A stretch of DNA of 64,000 bases from Ischnura elegans (taxonomy: Eukaryota; Arthropoda; Insecta; Odonata; Coenagrionidae): positions 62,001 to 126,000 of the forward strand of contig NW_025791676.1 of the NCBI RefSeq assembly GCF_921293095.1. The letters are read 5' to 3'. Numbering within the stretch: position 1 is the stretch's first letter; every line of letters begins with the position of its first letter. Below the pieces are notes generated by a model, which saw only the letters and a program-made list of their open reading frames with translations, did not search any database and was not told the DNA's origin. Positions 20,530 through 33,850 of the stretch are shown here, piece after piece. Both the position numbers and the translations under genes were made by a program.

Positions 20530-21840
20530 AAATGTTTGTGAGTTTGCCTTTGACGTTTGAAAAGTAATTCCTCTACTACGTCCGATAACATTCCTTGGGC
20601 TCCGTTATGCTAACAGTTCGCTTTTAAAATCACATGTTAAGTTATCACAGCTTACCATAAAACTGCCCAAATTATTTACGTTACAATATCCCTGCCCTAA
20701 TTATTTACGTTATTCCGCTGCCAAGAAAAAATGAAATAGCACAAAAGGAATTACATTCCCACGAAAGGAACGTTAAGAATAACCAACGACGCCTGACGGT
20801 AGGAATGGGACGTGTAATCGTCAACATCGTTAATTGTTCTTTCATTGCACTTGCTAGACTTAGCATTGACACGTATTACTAATCAAGATCTGCCAATTAA
20901 AATCACTTCACTCATGCAAATTTAAGGACGACGATATAACACGCTAAACACTTCCATTTAATTATTCCGTATTCACTAATGTGAAACCAGCAATCCGTTG
21001 CTAAGGAAGAAATTAGCGAAAAATATTCTTCCTTCCACTCTTTCGTCAACATTTCAAACAGTGCACAGTGCCTAACATACAAAGTGCAAGGGATAACCAT
21101 CAACGCCTTAGCACAGAAAAGGCAAACAGTTTTAAATTAAGCCACGATTCACTCAACTTGTAACAATTAAGGACGCCACGAATAATTTCGGTTTTCTTAG
21201 GATACACAATTACACGTTGGGATCAATCAACCGTCATCATCGTCAAACAGTGAATTAATCACTACACAGTTTACTTTTCCACACGAAAGAGAAACGCAAG
21301 GAACAACACAGTCAACGAATACGAGCGTGAAAAGTGTTTAAATAAGTAATAGCGTACTTACTCGGCTCGCTGGTTGTGGATCACAGTATTCACCTGCACG
21401 GCTATCAGAATCGCTGTTTTCATCACACTATTGATTCTCGTGCATTTCACTCACTTTTCCTATACATCCATCGACACAGACACTTTCACTCATTTCCTCG
21501 CGTTTGCTGTGCGTCACAAAGAACACTACATAACCGGCGTTATGTGAGTAACCGCTGATAAACATGGACTAATTATAACTGATAATAATTATTCGCGTCG
21601 TCTTCTCACGACAGCTACCGCTGATCGAGTAGTAATTCAGAATCCGCCGACAGATGGCGCGGGAGGCCTTTTCGCAGTCGCTCGCCGTGGACGTCCAGAG
21701 CGGAATTTGAAATATCGTCTCTCGGTGGGATTTCTATCCCGGATTGCGACTCGGCGCAAGTATGCGAACGCTAGCCACGATGAATGATTTATCGACTCAT
21801 CCGCGGTCAATTGTCGTGAAATGCGGAAAAACAAATGTTG
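20530..21840. repeat. Spacer duplication B, copy 2 (unit 1)
   Basis: Partner of 18975-20230, in direct orientation and almost adjacent. Confidence 0.85.
21647..21660 (+). promoter_or_regulatory. CTCF-like motif 3, unit 1
   Basis: CCGACAGATGGCGC, at the equivalent place in duplication B copy 2 but with a different version of the motif. Conserved in unit 2 at 53676-53689. Confidence 0.5.
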
Positions 21841-23648
21841 TCATTTACAACAATGAAACACCGCACTGTATTCCAACGACGCGAAGCACGGAATATATGT
21901 AAATAATCCATTCATCAAACACAGTATCGTTTAAACGTACATGATCGGAACACGACCGCCTCGTAAATGATCATCTGCCAGTGAAGTGACGACTGTCAAG
22001 CGGTGTCTTTCCTCCGCCCGCGATTTGCATTTCATTTCGGCGTTCGGAGGGAGCGGACCGCTTCGACTCCAGGCAGGAATACACTCCGTGCGGCTGACGA
22101 TTCTCGGCATCGCGGGTGCAGGGCAGGGGGCCGCGAGGCAGAGAACATCTCGGACGTAGGTGCTCGTCGCGATAACACGGATAAGCGGGGAAAGAACTCG
22201 GCTCGGTTATACCTTAGGTTAGGTGATTAGAAGTGATTCATTGATTAGCCGTAAATACCGGACCATTTCATTAGCATATCGATTCCGCGACGAATGCAGT
22301 GAGCGATTTAACTGTTTGTCACCGTTCCTTCCTACTCTGAAAATGTTTCGTGCCCGAGTTGCTGCCCGCAGTTGTCCACGATTCAATTTTACATTTTCCC
22401 TAACGGTACCGTAAGTTCTTACTACATTTTTGCATGCCACGGTGAATGACAATCGTTCTCCAGTCTCTTTGCCATCGGAGTGAAGCGGAAATTACATCCT
22501 TTCGCGAGCGATCGAAGAATTTCCTTATGCGAATTAATTATTCCTCGTGAGTAGTCAGGTCTACTTTCCTTCCTCGATTGCACCCTACATACGTCAAATA
22601 TCCTTCCTCTTCTCAATAAGTGATATCGTCACTGTCTGCCAGTGTCAACGACTTATCCTTAAACCGAACTCCCATAGTTGTACATATTCGCAGTACACGA
22701 GAAAAGTTCGCAGAGTTTCGGAGTATAGCCGTACATTTAGTCAGTAAAGGGAGAGAACCGATTAATTAATATCTTATGAGTAGGCAATCCACATTTCTCT
22801 ACACTGTATTAAAACGCACGGAACGACTTAATCCGTAGCAATAAATTTCCGTGCCTTCTGCCTTGAGTATATGTTAATGAACACACTCGTCTCTTCCACA
22901 ATGATTTTCAAAGCATAACTCAATTATTTGGAAAGCTTTTCGTGACATTGAGCAGTTTCGCTTGAGCGCTGAACGATATAGTTACCCTTAGTAACGAAGT
23001 TATTTGGTTTCCTGTTGGCTGTTTGCTACACATAAACATTTCAATGCAAGACGTAACGCGAGTACAGCAAATAATGGAAACTTTGCATCGCTAATTCTTT
23101 CAACGTTACGTGCGACGTAACATAGCAACCAACGGTGGAAAATCATGGAATTCGCTTATCAAAAATGCCACTTCTTGCAAGTACTGCTAATTTTTATTAA
23201 TAGGGGAATGTTGTCTGCTTAATATAAATTGCCTCCCGAAGACATATAAGACACGGGAAAAAAAATTCTGTGGCCTGTAAGTTGACAAATAGCAATCCAA
23301 TTTCATACACTTTACCCAAATCCTTTGCTGATTTCTACCAAATATTTTGATGTCCCTCGTGAACCGAAAACTTTGATAAATTTAGTCATAACTCCATAAT
23401 TCTAACATAATTTTTTTTCGTGCACCGCATTGGAAACCATTCTTGCCATTGTGTTACTTCAGCATGTTAATTAGGAATGGTTTGCAAGGGAAATGCAGAA
23501 AAAGCGAGAATGTTATTGATATTCTCCCCTTCTTCGGTTACTAGTGAATGACTGCGTCTCGTATTAATATACCATAAATTAACTAATAACAAGCTGGTCG
23601 CCTATTTCGCACTTGGCTGCGAACTGTCCGAGTATGGTTCCGCCGCCG

Positions 23649-23662
23649 CCGCTAGATGGTGC
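23649..23662 (+). promoter_or_regulatory. CTCF-like motif 4, unit 1
   Basis: CCGCTAGATGGTGC preceded by a CCG run. Conserved in unit 2 at 55678-55691. Confidence 0.5.
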
Positions 23663-24320
23663 GGCGTGCTTCTCCCGGCGATTCACAGACTCTTTCTCTG
23701 CGCACATCGGCCGACGGAAAGGCGGCTACTGAAATAAGAAACATTCCTTCGGGTAACCGCGCGGGTGAGAAAATCCCAGAGCGCCTATTTTCCCCTTCAT
23801 TAAATCACGGGAATGAAAGAAAATTCTAAAATGTGATGCATCATTCCCAATGCAGTCCCCCGTGACTTTGAAATAAATTTTTAGCCGTGGTGGACACGGA
23901 ATATCGCAAACACCTTTTCCATACACACCGGAGTCGCGTTAAATGCCGGAATCGTCTAAAATTATGCTCCCTCGTCACGAGCATTTTCTTTCGTTGCAGT
24001 TGGAAAGTATTACTTGGCGAATCAGATTATTCAGCGTCCTTAGTGGAAGATGTATTTGTATCCCTCATTCTCTAATTCATTGATGAAGACTGTTTCAGAA
24101 AAAACCAGTGCGACGTAATCCATTTCGTGCAGTCAGTTATAAACATTTCCCTCCATACCGTTTCAAAGTTTTATTCGTCCACAAATTTTTTGTAACGCAC
24201 TCTCTCTTCGTGCGAAGTACCGCCACGTGGAAAGAATCCGGGGGTGGGGAAATTCTTGGGTCAACGAAGACAACTTTCCTGGGAACCCGTGTGTGGGGTA
24301 GTTCCCACGCTTGGATCCGG

Positions 24321-24347
24321 GTGGTGGGGGACGGGTTCCCCCACCAC
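24321..24347. repeat. Perfect 11-bp inverted repeat in spacer, unit 1
   Basis: GTGGTGGGGGA, 5-nt loop CGGGT, TCCCCCACCAC. Conserved in unit 2 (56348-56374). A G-rich hairpin of unknown role. Confidence 0.7.
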
Positions 24348-25334
24348 GAACCTAAACGCAGCGAGTGGGGCAGGGGACGCCGGGAAGAAAAAAAGAAGTT
24401 CCAACGGGCGAATTTTTCAAAAGACGCAATGGCCTCCTTCGTTTGTTTCCCGTCGACGTAAAAAGTGAGTAAGTGTTTTCTATTCATGGCATCATTCAAT
24501 ACCTGCCGTATCGAAAGACTTGCAGGCGAGGATAATCACTCCAATGACAGCAACACATACTTTCATGGCATAGCACCATTAAAAATGTTGGAAAGGTAAT
24601 CGACTGCCATTAATGGAAGTAGGGTTTTGCAAGGCTTCGAGATAACGTGTAATACTTGAAAAAAAGAAAAAACGCTCAATGTATACCGTTCCTTCGTCAA
24701 CAGTACACTTTCATTACTTTCACGCAATAGTCATGTCGAGGAATTTATCAATCAATGATCGGTGTACACGTCCAATGAAGTGTTTCCATAGCGCAAGTGA
24801 AATTTTAGGGTTGGAAATATTTCCGTCGGGCATACGTTTCACGAAAGCAAATGCCAGTCGCCCGCCTGTATGGGAACATGAAGGGGACTCTTGTTCCCAC
24901 GGTCGGAAATGGTGGTGGGGGAAGGTACGTCTCCCCGACCGAGAAGCGGCAGCGTGTGACGTAAGCAACTGTCGGTAGGGGAGAACTTTGAATCGAGGTC
25001 GGCTCCCTGCCAACGGACAGTTTTTTTGAAGGGGCGCACTATCGTTCGTCATTCCTCCACGTAAATGTTACGAAATCGGTTCGCATCACAGGGGCAGTAA
25101 TGCCACCTCATAATCGCAATTGGGAAAAAGAGTGAAGCGCGATAAGCGAGGAAGGATAATAATTTCCTATTCCGTAATATAACTCGGAGTAAAACCACGA
25201 ATTCCTGTCTCCGTGGCAGTGTGTTGGCATTGGGAGATAGATAAATGACATAAAGAAAAATGTATGAATGTAGGGAAAAACATTTTGTTCCAAGAATGGT
25301 GAAAACGATTTTTTACACATTGCTTAACCAACAA

Positions 25335-25690
25335 AGAGCATAACACCGTCAAGTCCGGAAAATGTAGATGAAGAAATTGGAACGACAAGAATTATCTTTC
25401 TCAAATTAATTCCCTCGTTACGCATTACATAATCATCTTTTGCCAGAAAATTTCTTTGAAGAAGTAAATGCATCCCTTGCGTTACATCGATCATTAAACA
25501 GTCGAAACAACAACAGGCGACATTTACCAATGGATTAAAGCTGAAACGAATCGCCATTACACCAACAAGCACACCGTTACGAAAGACATTTTTCATAAAC
25601 ACATTTTCAAAGATGGACCAAAAGATATAACGGAATTGAGAATTGCTTAAGCATCAAGGGACTGTTGTCTGGAAATGGTAACTATTCAAC
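25335..25690. repeat. Spacer duplication A, copy 2 (unit 1)
   Basis: Partner of 16815-17200. It ends about 90 bp before 5S gene 2. Confidence 0.75.
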
Positions 25691-25780
25691 AGAAACAAAA
25701 GCAGATACAACCGCGAAGAAACCAGATCTTCCTTCGATTCTCAAGTCATGATAACTTTTTGAGGATTCGGTCATGTACTC

Positions 25781-25900
25781 GCCAACGGCCACACCACGTA
25801 CAATTCACCGGTTCTCGTTCGATCACCGAAGTTAAACTACGTAGGGCCCGGATAGTACTTGGACGGGTGACCGCCTGGGAATACCGGGTGCTGTTGGCAT
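25781..25900 (+). rRNA. 5S rRNA gene 2, divergent variant, unit 1
   Basis: 120 bp, the same length as gene 1, with the same GCCAACGG start. It differs at about a dozen positions, clustered in the two strands of helix II and the neighbouring loop. Gene 1 pairs ACGTTG with CAACGT and the variant pairs ACGTA with TACGT, so one base pair is changed on both strands and the next is lost. The 3' half with the C-box region is well kept, and the terminator is only TTTT (25904-25907). The copy in unit 2 is identical. It could be an expressed variant or a pseudogene kept uniform by unit homogenisation. Confidence 0.8.
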
Positions 25901-27799
25901 TACTTTTATTCTTCAACTTGTTTAAAAAAAATATTTTCAATCACCTACCGCGAGCAATGCAGAGCCGGAATATGCCGCGAAAATTTCTTTTGAGAAAGAA
26001 ATGTCACTATGTGAAATATTTTCTACATATTTTATTCGCGTGTTTCAAGAGTGACATTAATGTAGCGTTGGAGAGGAAAGGCTTTGGGAAAAATCCATTT
26101 TCAGTCATTACTGCAATCACTTCCTCGGAATTTATTCCCTAATGCGAGAGTTTCGTTGATTCCGATATGTGGTGAATGAGAGAAATAGGTTTGGGAATAA
26201 TTTTAATTTGCATGCCACGCGACACTTTCCTTCGATCCTCGGTTATCACAGCGGGATTACATACTCTAAAGGCATGGAAATCGGCTTCCGCTTCCCGGTG
26301 TCCATTGGGAGATGGCGTGCAGAGGGTTTTTCATTGAATTATTAAAAATAGTTTAAACTACCCAAGTAATTAATAACGGTCATTTTCAGAAAAGATAAGG
26401 TTTGAAGATTGTTATCATACCATCGATGTTCAACGGTACATCTCCCTAACCATCCCACGGTACGTTTTCGCGAAAGCACGAAATTTCGATGCTCGATCAA
26501 CAATACGCCATTACCTTGGCAACGAGGCAAGACGAGAATCAACAACACAGGCGTACGGGTAATGACAGCGCAGCACTCATTGACGTGGAATTAGTTACAT
26601 TTCTTGGTTAAACGTGGCATTATCGGATGGTATAATACATTGTATCGTATGCTGGACTCATCGCCTGCCGTTTCACGGAACCGTGTCTCGGGAGGTGGTG
26701 CGCCCTAGTGGCAGTTGCGGAACTATCGGCTAGGATTCTTGCATCACACAAGAACCTCACGGAATTTGAGTAAAAATTTTAGGTATTAAAACGCAATTTG
26801 GAAGTGGTACTCGTCGCAAACACTGTGACAAGTGTTCCCTAATGTGCAAGTGAAGTCCCCGTGTCGATGTTGTCCCCGTGTTTGTGAAATGTATGGTAGA
26901 AGAAAGGCGGCGCAAAGTGAAGTGTTGGAAGGCGACAGAGGAAAAATTCGGAAAAAAAATCCGTTATTGCGTGTGAGTGAGAAAATGTGTTAACGCGAAG
27001 ATATTGGAAGTGCATACTTTCATGTGAATGTGGTAATTATGTCGTTGCATTGCAAATACAACCAATACATCATTTGTTTGTTCAGGCTGAAGTTGGCCGA
27101 TGTGTAGGAGTTTGCTGATAAGAAAGGCAAACGATAGGGAAATGTGGGCCGTAATGCAGTGAATTCATACATTAATTCTTTCGATAAATTACTGATCATG
27201 TTATTAGTTAAAGGCTGGGCGTCGTTAGGGAAATATAATTTTCATGGTTAAATGTTGGAATGAGCTGTTATGTTGTCAACGCTTCGAGAGTACACAAACT
27301 GTGTCATTATGGAAATTAGTTTGTTTTATGCAATTAAACAGATCAGGAATAAGTGGTTTACCTTTCTTAGCATTTGAAAAGTTATGTGATGGAAATCGAT
27401 ACCCAAGGAGAGATATCATGATAGGTGAAGTTTGCAATTTGAAAACAAGTCTTAATTGTCGGGGCATTATGCAGAATAACATTGGTATTTGATGTTCGGA
27501 AATTGTAAAACTTGACTGGAGTATGCGTTTTAGGAAGTGTATCAATGGAAGCGTTAGTCTATGGGGATAGTTTGGGAATAGAATGATGATTGGGGGAATG
27601 TTGATATGTGCAGTTGTGGCATCAGGGCTTGGAGATTACATAATATGTGATATAAATGAAATTGTAATGAGTCGTGCAATGAAACTCGTCAGGAATACGT
27701 GCATTAAATCTTCCTTCGTTTTAAAAGTGAACTGGTGTTAATCCGTGAAAAAACATATTTTTGATAAGGGAACGGCAGACATTTGTGTGGCTGAGTAAA
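25901..27799. other. Spacer between 5S gene 2 and the satellite, unit 1
   Basis: No gene recognised. The distance from 5S gene 2 to the first satellite landmark is the same in both units. A frame at 27244-27492 is conserved in unit 2 with substitutions but resembles nothing known. Confidence 0.5.
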
Positions 27800-30700
27800 T
27801 GAAATTCCAATTGTGATATTCAAAATTATTCATAAAAACCATAATTACCGAGGGATTTTGACGGGAGACGTTTTAAAACGTTCTTAAAATTAAAACATAC
27901 GTTAGTGTGGAGTTTCATAGCCTTAGAGTTAATAGTATCAATAATATCCTATTTTGTGCCTGACCGTTTGCTAAACCTCAACTTTCAATATCAACATTAT
28001 GTCCTATAAACCGTAAAAACCAGCGGATTTCCATGGGGCTACTTTTAAAACGACAGGAAAATGAAGGCAATTATTCGTGACGAATTTCAGTGCGACGGAT
28101 TTAATAGCTTTAAAAAATATGTGAAGCCCAGGAGCTGACAAAATGCAATTTCAATTGCCATACACAAAATTATTTATAAAAATCTTAATTACCGAGGGAT
28201 TATGTTGGGAGACATTTATAATCGTAGATAATATTGAAGCATTCATAAGTGTAGAGTTTCATAGCCCTAGAGTTAGTAATTTCAAAAATATCCCATTTCA
28301 AGTGCCTGATATATTGCAAGGGATGAATTTCCAATATACACATTATATCTCATAAACCGTTAGAAGCATCGGATTTTGATGGGACAGGTTTTAAAACGAT
28401 AGGAGAAATAAGGCAATTGTTGGTGACGAGTGTCAGTGCGATTGAATCAATGGTTTAATTAATATGTTACAATGTGTGAATGACAAAATGACATTAAATG
28501 TGTCACACTCAAAATTATTCATAAAAACCATAATTACCGAGGGATTTTGACGGGATGCGTTTTAAAACGTTAACAATAATAAAACATACGTTAGTATCGA
28601 GTTTCGTAGCGTTAGAATAATTAGTTTAAAAAATATTCAAGTTGAAGTGACTGAAATATTGCAGAGGCTAAATATTGAATAACAACATTATGTCCTATAA
28701 ACAGTGAAAACCAGCGGATTTTAGTGGGACAAGTTTTAAAACAATAGGAGAAATAAGGCAATTGTTGGTGACGAGTGTCAGTGCGATTGAATCAATGGTT
28801 TAATGAATATGTTACAATGTGTGAATGACAAAATGACATTAAATGTGTCACACTCAAAATTATTCATAAAAACCGTATTTACCGAGGGATTTTGACATGA
28901 TGCGTTTTAAAACGTTAACAATAGTAAAACATACGTTACTGTCGAGTTTCGTATCGTTAGAACAATTAGTTTTAAAAATATTCCAGTAGAAGTGCCTGAA
29001 ATATTGCAGAGGCTAAATATTGAATTACAACATTATGTCCTATAAACAGTGAAAACCAGCGGATTTTGGTGGGACAAGTTTTAAAACAATAGGAGAAATA
29101 AGGCAATTGTTGGTGACGAGTGTCAGTGCGATTGAGTCAATGGTTTAATTGATATGTTACAATGTGTGAATGACAAAATGACATTAAATGTGTCAAACTC
29201 AAAATTTTTCATAAAAACCATAATTACCGAGGGATTTTGACGGGATGCGTTTTAAAACGTTAACAATAATGAAACATACGTTAGTGTCGAGTTTCGTAGC
29301 GTTAGAATAATTAGTTTGAAAAATATTCCAGTTGAAGTGACTGAAATATTGCAGAGGCTAAATATTGAATAACAACATTATGTCCTATAAACAGTGAAAA
29401 CCAGCGGATTTTGGTGGGACAAGTTTTAAAACAATAGCAGAAATAAGGCAATTGTTGGTGACGAGTGTCAGTGCGATTGAGTCAATGGTTTAATTGATAT
29501 GTTACAATGTGTGTATGACAAAATGACATTAAATGTGTCACACTCAAAATTATTCATAAAAACCATAATTACCGAGGGATTTTGACGGGATGCGTTTTAA
29601 AACGTTAACAATAATAAAACATACGTTAGTGTCGAGTTTCGTAGCGTTAGAATAATTAGTTTGAAAAATATTCCAGTTGAAGTGACTGAAATATTGCAGA
29701 GGCTAAATATTGAATAACAACATTATGTCCTATAAACAGTGAAAACCAGCGGATTTTGGTGGGACAAGTTTTAAAACAATGGGAGAAATAAGGCAATTGT
29801 TGGTGACGAGTGTCAGTGCGATTGAGTCAATGGTTTAATTGATATGTTACAATGTGTGAATGACAAAATGACATTAAATGTGTCACACTCAAAATTATTC
29901 ATAAAAACCATAATTACCGAGGGATTTTGACGGGATGCGTTTTAAAACGTTAACAATAATAAAACATACGTTAGTGTCGAGTTTCGTAGCGTTAGAATAA
30001 TTAGTTTGAAAAATATTCCAGTTGAAGTGACTGAAATATTGCAGAGGCTAAATATTCAATAACAACGTTATGTCCTATAAACAGTGAAAACCAGCGGATT
30101 TTGGTGGGACAAGTTTTAAAACAATGGGAGAAATAAGGCAATTGTTGGTGACGAGTGTCAGTGCGATTGAGTCAATGGTTTAATTGATATGTTACAATGT
30201 GTGAATGACAAAATGACATTAAATGTGTCACACTCAAAATTATTCATAAAAACCATAATTACCGAGGGATTTTGACGGGATGCGTTTTAAAACGTTAACA
30301 ATAATAAAACATACGTTAGTGTCGAGTTTCGTAGCGTTAGAATAATTAGTTTGAAAAATATTCCAGTTGAAGTGACTGAAATATTGCAGAGGCTAAATAT
30401 TCAATAACAACGTTATGTCCTATAAACAGTGAAAACCAGCGGATTTTGGTGGGACAAGTTTTAAAACAATAGGAGAAATAAGGCAATTGTTGGTGACGAG
30501 TGTCAGTGCGATTGAATTAATGGTGTAATTAATATGTTACAATGTGTGTATGACAAAATGACATTAAATGTGTCACACTCAAAATTATTCATAAAAACCA
30601 TAATTACCGAGGGATTTTGACGGGATGCGTTCTAAAACGTTAACAATAGTAAAACATACATTAGTGTCGAGTTTCGTATCGTTAGAATAATTAGTTTAAA

Positions 30701-33700
30701 AAATATTCCAGTTGAAGTGACTGAAATATTGCAGAGGCTATATATTGAGTAACAACATTATGTCCTATAAACAGTGAAAACCAGCGGATTTTGGTGGGAC
30801 AAGTTTTAAAACGATAGGAGAAATAAGGCAATTGTTGGTGACGAGTGTCAGTGCGATTGAATCAATGGTTTAATTAATATGTTACAATGTGTGAATGACA
30901 AAATGACATTAAATGTGTCACACTCAAAATTATTCATAAAAACCATAATTACCGAGGGATTTTGACGGGATGCGTTTTAAAACGTTAACAATAATAAAAC
31001 ATACGTTAGTATCGAGTTTCGTAGCGTTAGAATAATTAGTTTAAAAAATATTCAAGTTGAAGTGACTGAAATATTGCAGAGGCTAAATATTGAATAACAA
31101 CATTATGTCCTATAAACAGTGAAAACCAGCGGATTTTAGTGGGACAAGTTTTAAAACAATAGGAGAAATAAGGCAATTGTTGGTGACGAGTGTCAGTGCG
31201 ATTGAATCAATGGTTTAATGAATATGTTACAATGTGTGAATGACAAAATGACATTAAATGTGTCACACTCAAAATTATTCATAAAAACCGTATTTACCGA
31301 GGGATTTTGACGGGATGCGTTTCAAAACGTTAACAATAGTAAAACATACGTTACTGTCGAGTTTCGTATCGTTAGAATAATTAGTTTTAAAAATATTCCA
31401 GTAGAAGTGACCGAAATATTGCAGAGGCTAAATATTGAATTACAACATTATGTCCTATAAACAGTGAAAACCAGCGGATTTTGGTGGGACAAGTTTTAGA
31501 ACAATAGGAGAAATAAGGCAATTGTTGGTGAAGAGTGTCAGTGCGATTGAATTAATGGTTTAATTAATATGTTACACTCCCTGGCTGTCGACATGAAATT
31601 CCTAGGGTCAAACTCAATATTATTTATAAAAACCATAATTACCGAGGGATTTTGACGGGATACCTTTTAAAACGTTAACAACAGTAAAACATACATTAGT
31701 GTCGAGTTTCGTATCGTTAGAATAATTAGTTTAAAAAATATTCCAGTTGAAGTGACTGAAATATTGCAGAGGCTAAATATTGAATAACAACATTATGTCC
31801 TATAAACAGTGAAAACCAGCGGATTTTGGTGGAACAAGTTTTAAAACAATAGGAGAAATAAGGCAATTGTCGGTGACGAGTGTCAGTGCGATTGAGTCAA
31901 TGGTTTAATTAATATGTTACAATGTGTGTATGACAAAATGACATTAAATGTGTCATACTCAAAATTATTCATAAAAACCATAATTACCGAGGGATTTTGA
32001 CGGGATGCGTTTTAAAACGTTAACAATAGTAAAACATACGTTAGTGTCGAGTTTCGTAGCGTTAGAATAATTAGTTTAAAAAATATTCCAGTTGAAGTGA
32101 CTGAAATATTGCAGAGGCTAAATATTGAATAACAACATTATGTCCTATAAACAGTGAAAACCAGCGGATTTTGGTGGGACAAGTTTTAGAACAATAGGAG
32201 AAATAAGGCAATTGTTGGTGAAGAGTGTCAGTGCGATTGAATTAATGGTTTAATTAATATGTTACACTCCCTGGCTGTCGACATGAAATTCCTAGGGTCA
32301 AACTCAATATTATTTATAAAAACCATAATTACCGAGGGATTTTGACGGGATACCTTTTAAAACGTTAACAATAGTAAAACATACATTAGTGTCGAGTTTC
32401 GTATCGTTAGAATAATTAGTTTAAAAAATATTCCAGTTGAAGTGACTGAAATATTGCAGAGGCTAAATATTCAATAACAACATTATGTCCTATAAACAGT
32501 GAAAACCAGCGGATTCTGGTGGGACAAGTTTTAGAACAATAGGAGAAATAAGGCAATTGTTGGTGAAGAGTGTCAGTGCGATTGAATTAATGGTTTAATT
32601 AATATGTTACAATGTGTGTATGACAAAATGACATTAAATGTGTCACACTCAAAATTATTCATAAAAACCATAATTACCGAGGGATTTTGACGGGATGCGT
32701 TCTAAAACGTTAACAATAGTAAAACATACATTAGTGTCGAGTTTCGTATCGTTAGAATAATTAGTTTAAAAAATATTCCAGTTGAAGTGACTGAAATATT
32801 GCAGAGGCTATATATTGAGTAACAACATTATGTCCTATAAACAGTGAAAACCAGCGGATTTTGGTGGGACAAGTTTTAAAACAATAGGAGAAATAAGGCA
32901 ATTGTCGGTGACGAGTGTCAGAGCGATTGAATTAATGGTTGAATTAATATTTTTCAATCTCAGGCTGACAACATGAAATTCCTAGAATCAAACTCAATAT
33001 CATTTATAAAAACCATAGTTACCGAGGGATTTTGATGGGAGACGTTTTAAAACGTTCTTAAAGTGAAAACAAACATTATTGAGTAGTATCATAGTCTCTG
33101 AATGAATACTTTCAAAATACGCCATTTTTTGGGTTGTAAGTAAGCGAAGACAAGAAAATTAAGACAAATATTCGTGACAAGTGTCAGTGCAACGGAGTAA
33201 ATAGTTTTAAAAATGTGTTACAGTTGCTAATGAGTTAATCAAATTTCCATTTTCATACTCAAAATTATTTCTAAAAACCATAAATACCGTGGGATTTGGA
33301 CGGGAGACGTTTCAAAACTTAGGTGTATTCAAAAAGAACATTATTGCGGAGTTCCGTAGCCACAGAATGAATACTTTGAAAAATATCCCATATTATGTGT
33401 CTGACAGCAAATGCTGATTTTTCAATATCAACGTTATGTCATATGAACAGTAAAAACCAGTGAATTTTGATGGGACCGGTTTTAAAACGACAAGGAAATT
33501 AAGGCAATTATTCGTGACTAGTGTCAGTGCGACTGATTCCATGGTTTAAGAAATATATTGTAATCCGTTGCTGACAAAAACAAATTTCCAATGCCATACT
33601 CCAAATTATTCATAAAAAGCAATAATTACCGAGGGATTTGGACGGGAGACGTTTTAGAACGTGAATATAAATTGAAACAAACATTATCGTGGACCTTCAG

Positions 33701-33850
33701 TGCGACGGAATTGAAAATTTCAACAATGTTCCATGCTCTGTGCCCGTCACATTGCAAAGTGTCCGTTTAAACTCAACAGGTGAGCGTGGAAACCACACTT
33801 CCGGTCGGATTTTCACGAGGCACGTTTTAAAACGTGCAGAAAAATGACAC
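27800..33850. repeat. 345-bp satellite array, unit 1 (about 18 copies)
   Basis: The landmark TAATTACCGAGGGATTTTGA recurs every 345 bp from 27842 to 33016, with two shorter or diverged copies after it and a last trace near 33800. Each monomer carries GTTTTAAAAC twice, 174 and 171 bp apart, each after a related GGATTTTG..GGGA block, so the monomer is an old dimer of a ~172-bp unit. Copies in the middle are almost identical and those at both ends are diverged. Some monomers (31576, 32266, diverged 32955) carry a TCCCTGGCTGTCGACATGAA variant in place of the usual segment. Confidence 0.95.

Larger units (their letters stand above)
16349..25780. other. Long spacer between 5S gene 1 and 5S gene 2, unit 1
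   Basis: About 9.4 kb, AT-rich overall, with no convincing protein or RNA gene. The short frames are conserved only as part of the near-identity with unit 2 and many differ in length between units. The spacer contains old internal duplications and four CTCF-like motifs, listed separately. Confidence 0.6.

Noticed and set aside
22205-22232. TTAGG-like telomeric motif (CTTAGGTTAGG)
   Set aside because: Only two repeats, in the middle of a spacer, so within chance.
26696-26716. Possible fifth CTCF-like site (CGCCCTAGTGGCAG)
   Set aside because: Two core positions do not fit the consensus in either orientation.
27800-33850. Satellite considered as a multi-copy gene or transposon cluster
   Set aside because: No open frame or terminal inverted repeats. 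The head-to-tail 345-bp period fits satellite DNA.
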